Shown piece by piece: positions 14,042 through 17,834 of a stretch of DNA of 17,834 bases. This DNA is from Candidatus Atribacteria bacterium (GTDB taxonomy: Bacteria > Atribacterota > Atribacteria > Atribacterales > Atribacteraceae): positions 1 through 17,834 of the forward strand of contig JAPLGF010000130.1 of the NCBI GenBank assembly GCA_026390275.1, read 5' to 3'. Position numbers and translations under genes: made by a program. The notes under the pieces are model-generated. The model made no database searches, had not been told where the DNA came from, and saw nothing but the letters and a program-made list of their open reading frames with translations. Position 1 is the stretch's first letter; each line of letters begins with the position of its first letter.

Positions 14042-14992
14042 TTAATCGGCAATCCCTTCCTTGAATTTTTGATCCAGGAGAACTGCGCCCACCAAAACCA
14101 CTCCTTTCAATATGCTCTGGTAAAAGGAATGGATGCCCAGCAAATTAAGGCCATTGGCGATGAAACCAACGATAAAGGCACCGATCAACATCCCAAATAT
14201 CGACCCCTCTCCTCCCTCGATACTGGTTCCTCCCAGGACCACGGCAACGATGACGTCAAATTCAAAACCGGTTCCCACCATGGGCTGCCCCACTCCCAGC
14301 CGGGAAGCCATCAAAGTTCCAGAAAAACCGGTCAATGATCCCACCAGGAGATAAAGAAAGATCACTATCGATCCCACATTGATCCCCGATAGTAGCGCAG
14401 TTCTCTTGTTCCCACCGATCGCATAGGTATAACGGCCCAGGATAGTTTTACTTTCAATAAAATAAAAAAGAAGAATGGTCAGGACCATGATCAGGAAAGT
14501 GATGGGAATCCCACCCAGGTATCCCCGGCCCAGGAGAATGAATTTTTCTCCCAATCCCATATGAATGCTGTTACCACCGGTAATAACCAGGGCCAGACCT
14601 CGAGCTGCATACATGGTTCCCAGGGTGGCGATGATGGATGGAATCCTCAACTTCACCACCATCAGTCCATTCAGAAGACCGATACCGCTTCCAACCAGGA
14701 TGGAAAGCACGATTGATAACCAGAGGGGAATCGACAGCGTGACAAAAAAAGCCGAAAGCATACCGGTGAGACCCAGGATGCTCCCAATCGATAGATCGAA
14801 GTTTCCCGAAATCATCAGGGGCGTCACCGCACAGCCAGTGATAACCACGAAAGCCACCTGGCGGGTGACGTTGTTGAGGTTGGTGAAGGTCAAAAATGAC
14901 TTGGAAAGGAAGGAGAGGATGACCACGATCAGAATCAATACCCCTACAATCACCATCTTTTGTAAAAAGCTACTGCTCAAGGTTATTTTCAT
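14042..14992 (-). CDS. CUT2 sugar ABC transporter permease, RbsC-like
   Basis: This 316-residue inner-membrane protein forms the channel of the second CUT2 transporter. Eight to ten hydrophobic segments are visible. Family signatures are ISGNFDLSIGSILGLTGM, LRIPSIIATLGTMYAARGLA, YAIGGNKRTALLSGI and SRLGVGQPMVGTGFEFDVI (each within the limit of what is quoted), ending with GGEGSIFG and LDQKF. The ATG at 14992 follows AGAGGA by 6 bases; a GTG at 15010 is possible but has no good site. The start lies 23 bases inside the end of the ATPase gene, so translation is coupled. It is full length for the family. Confidence 0.92.
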   Translation of the reverse strand: MKITLSSSFLQKMVIVGVLILIVVILSFLSKSFLTFTNLNNVTRQVAFVVITGCAVTPLMISGNFDLSIGSILGLTGMLSAFFVTLSIPLWLSIVLSILVGSGIGLLNGLMVVKLRIPSIIATLGTMYAARGLALVITGGNSIHMGLGEKFILLGRGYLGGIPITFLIMVLTILLFYFIESKTILGRYTYAIGGNKRTALLSGINVGSIVIFLYLLVGSLTGFSGTLMASRLGVGQPMVGTGFEFDVIVAVVLGGTSIEGGEGSIFGMLIGAFIVGFIANGLNLLGIHSFYQSILKGVVLVGAVLLDQKFKEGIAD

Positions 14993-16484
14993 GATGAGTC
15001 CTCTTTCCACGGGTGATAATCTGCAAAATTCCTTCTGGATCCGCTTCCTGATTTTTCACTTCTTTCACAATTTCACCATCCCGAAGCAGGTAGATACGGT
15101 CGCAGAGGCTCACAATCTCCGGGTACTCCGATGAAAAAATAATGATTGATGTTCCATTTTCAGCCAGATTCCGAATGATCCGATGAATTTCTTCCTTGGC
15201 GCCCACATCCACTCCCCGGGTGGGCTCGTCCATTAGAAGGATGATAGACCCGGCATGCAGACATTTTGACACCACTACTTTTTGCTGATTTCCTCCGCTC
15301 AGGGTGGCAACCTTTTGTTCGATGTGCTTGGCTTTGATGTTCATCACATCCACATATTTCTTTGCAACGGCACGCTCCTCGCGGTTGTGAACCACCCCTA
15401 AACCAGAAAGGGCTTTTAAATTGGTGATGGAAATGTTAGATCGAACTGATAGCTTCATGATCAGCCCTTCCGTGAGCCGCTCTTCGGGGACCATGGCAAT
15501 ACCATTGGTCATCGCATCTTGAGGAATACGAAAACGGGTTTTTCTTTCCTCAACCTCGACATCCCCGCTGATCAGCCGATCCAACCCGAATAGAGCCTGG
15601 GCAATTTCGGTTTTACCCGCTCCTCGAAGGCCGTAAAACCCCAGTATTTCACCTTTATATAAACTAAAACTGATATTCCTCAGCTTATTGGTGGTGAGGT
15701 CTTTCACCTCGATCACTTTTTTTTGATAATCCACCGCTCGGGGGATATATTCATCCACGGTGATTTTACCGATCATCATCCGAATCAGATCTTCCCGGGT
15801 AATCTCTGCTACTTTCTTGGTCCCCACAATCTCACCATCCCGAAAAACTGTGACCAGATCTCCGATGGTAAAAATATCATCCAGAATATGGCTGATATAG
15901 ATGACGGTGATATTTTTTTCCTTTAAATAACGAATAATTGAAAAGAGGCGCTTGGCTTCATTTTCAGATACAGCGGCGGTGGGCTCATCCATAATAAGGA
16001 GACTGGCCTCCACCGCGATGGTTTTTACAATTTCAATGACTTGTTTTTCCGCAAAGCTGAGCAAACCCACTTTCTTTTTAAGGGGAATATCCGGCGCAAA
16101 CTCCTTGATGAGCTGAAATATTCGATCCGATTCATTGGTTTTTTTAATGATACCGTACCGATTTGGTTCTCTTCCCAGGATTAAATTTTCTTCAACGGTG
16201 AGCTGATTCACCACGTTGAGTTCTTGAAAAAGGGTACTGATGCCCATATCCATGGCTTCTCGAATCGATCGAGGATTAAAATCTCTCCCCTGGAACCGAA
16301 TCTCTCCCCCGCTTCTCACCTCGGCACAGGTCAATATTTTAATAAAGGTAGATTTTCCCGCTCCGTTTTCGCCAACAATACAGTGAACGGTATTCCTTCG
16401 AATATCCAGGTTGACATCTTTCAATGCTGCCACTCCGGGGTAATTTTTGGTAAGATGACGGACCTCGAGAATATTTTCATCCAT
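14970..16484 (-). CDS. Double-domain sugar ABC transporter ATPase, RbsA/MglA-like
   Basis: This 504-residue cytoplasmic ATPase carries two fused nucleotide-binding domains and drives the second CUT2 importer. The N-terminal domain has Walker A GENGAGKST (38-46), signature LSFAEKQ (142-148), Walker B LLIMDEPT (to 169) and H-loop His199. The C-terminal domain has GLRGAGKTE (285-293), signature LSGGNQQ (395-401), MDEPTRGVDVG (from 418), and Ser in place of the H-loop His (FSSEYPE), as usual in this family. RbsA relatives mostly read GAGRTE in the second Walker A; here Lys291 restores a standard P-loop. I chose the ATG at 16484, 8 bases after GGGAG; longer frames to 16532 would translate the intercistronic hairpin. 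The gene overlaps the permease gene by 23 bases. Confidence 0.93.
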   Translation of the reverse strand: MDENILEVRHLTKNYPGVAALKDVNLDIRRNTVHCIVGENGAGKSTFIKILTCAEVRSGGEIRFQGRDFNPRSIREAMDMGISTLFQELNVVNQLTVEENLILGREPNRYGIIKKTNESDRIFQLIKEFAPDIPLKKKVGLLSFAEKQVIEIVKTIAVEASLLIMDEPTAAVSENEAKRLFSIIRYLKEKNITVIYISHILDDIFTIGDLVTVFRDGEIVGTKKVAEITREDLIRMMIGKITVDEYIPRAVDYQKKVIEVKDLTTNKLRNISFSLYKGEILGFYGLRGAGKTEIAQALFGLDRLISGDVEVEERKTRFRIPQDAMTNGIAMVPEERLTEGLIMKLSVRSNISITNLKALSGLGVVHNREERAVAKKYVDVMNIKAKHIEQKVATLSGGNQQKVVVSKCLHAGSIILLMDEPTRGVDVGAKEEIHRIIRNLAENGTSIIIFSSEYPEIVSLCDRIYLLRDGEIVKEVKNQEADPEGILQIITRGKRTHHENNLEQ

Positions 16485-16501
16485 CTGACAATCTCCCATT
16501 A

Positions 16502-16538
16502 CAGGGGGTGGGAAGGGAACTTCCCTTCCCACCCCCTG
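16502..16538 (-). other. Near-perfect 18-bp inverted repeat between CUT2 binding-protein and ATPase genes
   Basis: The 18 bases at 16502-16519 (CAGGGGGTGGGAAGGGAA) are the exact reverse complement of 16521-16538, with a single central C; in RNA this folds as a 16-bp stem with a 5-base loop. It begins 5 bases after the binding-protein stop and ends just before the Shine-Dalgarno of the ATPase gene. No U-tract follows. A role in stabilising the binding-protein message and reducing downstream expression is inferred. Confidence 0.88.
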
Positions 16539-16543
16539 CCCTC

Positions 16544-17584
16544 TTATTGACCGATTTCTTTGGCTAAATCAACTTTGATCGCCCATTGGTCTTTAACAAA
16601 CTTTTCAATGTCCTCTTTACTCATGTCCCACCCATTGACGATGAACGAAACCACTGCCTCATTTTTGTCAGTAGCATACATATCCATTTCTTTGTTGATA
16701 ATCTTGAGCAGCATATCAATGCACTTGCGGGCATTGCTCTGGGGCTGTAAAGCCAGGGTCAGCTTCATAGCGGATTTGGGGTTGGCAATTTTTACCAGTT
16801 CGGGGACCGAACCATCCACTCCGACAAATATTTCGGAAACCGGCACCTTGTCCCTGGCATTGCCCCGCCCGGCTGCTTCAAAAGCCGCCAGGGAACCCAG
16901 GACATTTTCAGCATCATATCCAAACATGATATTCACATCGGGAAAGCTTTGAAGAATGTCTTCAGCGGTACTATAGGCCACCTCGCGGTTACTCTTGCCA
17001 CCGTTGAAAACCCACTCTGCATCCGGTGCGACTTTTTGGATCCCCTCAATAAAGGCCTTGGTTCTCTGCACATGAGCCCATTCGATGGAAGGATCGCTGA
17101 TGGTGGCTACTTTGATTTTTTTCCCGGGGAAATATTCCATGATTTTTTTTGCTGCCAATTCCCCCATGGCAATCGCTCCTTGTTTCTCATCGATCAACAT
17201 GGTGGGATATTTCACCTGCCCCGAGCTGACGTTCACAAAAGAAACCACCGGGATACCGGCTTTTTGAGCCGCATCGATGGAAACCTCCATGGCCGCCTGA
17301 TCATAAGCCTGGCAGATAATCCCGTCGACCTGACGGGCGACCAGGTCTTCCATAGCCGCTGCCTGCACCTCCGGTTTCATCTGACCATCCATCGGGATAT
17401 ATTCTATCCCCAGCGATTCGCAATAAGCTTTGGCTGCCACTTGATGGGCTTGCTGGTAAGAGTCATGGAGACCCCAAAATACCTGCCCTATAACCAGTTT
17501 TTTCCCGGTTTCCGCATGAACTCCCGCCACGATCAGGAAAACTATCACCAGAACGGAAAAGAAAATGATCGATTTCTTTCTCAT
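16544..17584 (-). CDS. Periplasmic sugar-binding protein (ribose type) of second CUT2 transporter
   Basis: This 346-residue protein captures a monosaccharide for the RbsA/RbsC-like transporter encoded downstream. Residues 1-24 are a Sec signal peptide (RKK, hydrophobic core, VHA|E) without a lipobox. The mature part follows the Peripla_BP_4 fold: KLVIGQVFWGLHDSYQQAH, then AAAMEDLVARQVDGIICQAYD, AGIPVVSFVNVSSGQ, AIAMGELAAKKIMEYFPGKK and VNIMFGYDAENVLGSLAAFE (the second quoted in part). The ATG at 17584 follows AAGGAGGAG by 7 bases, the strongest site in the window, in line with high expression. It is the first gene of a four-gene operon. Substrate cannot be assigned. Confidence 0.9.
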   Translation of the reverse strand: MRKKSIIFFSVLVIVFLIVAGVHAETGKKLVIGQVFWGLHDSYQQAHQVAAKAYCESLGIEYIPMDGQMKPEVQAAAMEDLVARQVDGIICQAYDQAAMEVSIDAAQKAGIPVVSFVNVSSGQVKYPTMLIDEKQGAIAMGELAAKKIMEYFPGKKIKVATISDPSIEWAHVQRTKAFIEGIQKVAPDAEWVFNGGKSNREVAYSTAEDILQSFPDVNIMFGYDAENVLGSLAAFEAAGRGNARDKVPVSEIFVGVDGSVPELVKIANPKSAMKLTLALQPQSNARKCIDMLLKIINKEMDMYATDKNEAVVSFIVNGWDMSKEDIEKFVKDQWAIKVDLAKEIGQ

Positions 17585-17602
17585 AATCGTACTCCTCCTT
17601 GT

Positions 17603-17660
17603 TTATGTGATATTCTCTGAACTCATGACTTCAAATACCATTGGTTCCCTATCACCTCCT
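17603..17660 (-). promoter_or_regulatory. Short leader ORF with perfect Shine-Dalgarno before the binding-protein gene
   Basis: AGGAGGTGAT (17660-17651) is a perfect 10-base Shine-Dalgarno sequence 67 bases or more from the binding-protein gene, so it cannot serve that gene. It precedes a 12-codon frame (17641-17603) encoding MVFEVMSSENIT, whose stop TAA is followed almost at once by the real Shine-Dalgarno. The 13-base spacing from GGAGG to the ATG is long. It may be a leader peptide or the relic of a lost gene start. Confidence 0.35.
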
Positions 17661-17834
17661 CCACCTATCCTGAAACACCGTGAATCTTGAATAATAAATG
17701 GTAAAACAGAATTTTTTTCTCCCTATCTCCCCATCACAGAATCTCCCCGGAGTGTGGCGCCCCTCTAAGGAGAAAAATATATTGGGATAAACCCCTAAAA
17801 TAAAAATCCTCCTCAAATTAAATATCATATTTTT
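17661..17834. other. Upstream region with no recognised gene
   Basis: This AT-rich stretch at the right edge presumably contains the promoter of the second CUT2 operon. On the minus strand several AT-rich -10-like words occur (for example TATTAT around 17690), but no convincing -35 partner could be paired with them. A short GC-rich patch around 17745-17775 can form only weak hairpins. I see no coding sequence or regulator site I can name. Confidence 0.3.

Noticed and set aside
16485..16532. N-terminal extension of the double ATPase
   Set aside because: It translates the inverted repeat into an artificial proline-rich sequence and the ATG at 16484 is well placed.
1..17834. CRISPR array, rRNA, toxin-antitoxin or defence system
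   Set aside because: No regularly spaced repeats and no matching protein families were seen on either strand.

Overview
The window looks like chromosomal DNA of an anaerobic, diderm bacterium that lives on sugars and oligosaccharides. The basis is a rubredoxin gene, three different sugar ABC transporters whose binding proteins all carry ordinary Sec signal peptides rather than lipoboxes (so a periplasm is likely), strong AGGAGG-type ribosome binding sites, and moderate G+C. The overall protein style suggests a lineage such as Atribacterota, Thermotogota or Synergistota. That placement is a guess from gene content and no marker gene is present to settle it.

Layout: 1-470 holds a decayed tyrosine-recombinase C-terminus next to a tRNA-Val(TAC) gene, a typical integration scar. 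477-1472 is a secreted TPR protein. 1554-4489 (minus strand) is a three-gene operon for a FrcBCA-like monosaccharide transporter: binding protein, permease, single-domain ATPase. 4710-4868 is rubredoxin, closed by a good terminator. 4930-9799 (minus) is a Gfo/Idh/MocA oxidoreductase, then a CUT1 binding protein with MalF- and MalG-type permeases and no ATPase, then a solitary ECF transporter S component. 10028-11854 (plus) is a secreted GHL10 (DUF187)-type glycosidase with a C-terminal CBM9-like domain. 12024-12452 (minus) is a PspC-domain membrane protein. 12588-17584 (minus) is a second CUT2 operon: ribose-type binding protein, RbsA-like double ATPase, RbsC-like permease, and a large uncharacterised TIM-barrel-like protein.

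How the genes may work together: the secreted GHL10-CBM9 protein could release sugars outside the inner membrane, the three transporters would take up different mono- and oligosaccharides, and the oxidoreductase and the TIM-barrel protein, each in a transporter operon, would process the imported sugar. Substrates cannot be read from the sequence. No transcriptional regulator is encoded in the window.

The most interesting non-coding signals are: (i) in all three transporter operons a stem-loop sits between the stop codon of the binding-protein gene, which precedes the other transporter genes, and the next start codon, with no U-tract, suggesting a shared way of making excess binding protein; (ii) short open frames with strong Shine-Dalgarno sequences lie just upstream of two of the three binding-protein genes; (iii) a GC-rich palindromic sequence occurs as two diverged copies and looks like a dispersed repeat; (iv) a 43-codon coding remnant lies in the leader of the oxidoreductase operon. 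No CRISPR array, rRNA, intact insertion sequence or recognisable defence system was found, and no gene-free stretch exceeds 300 bases.
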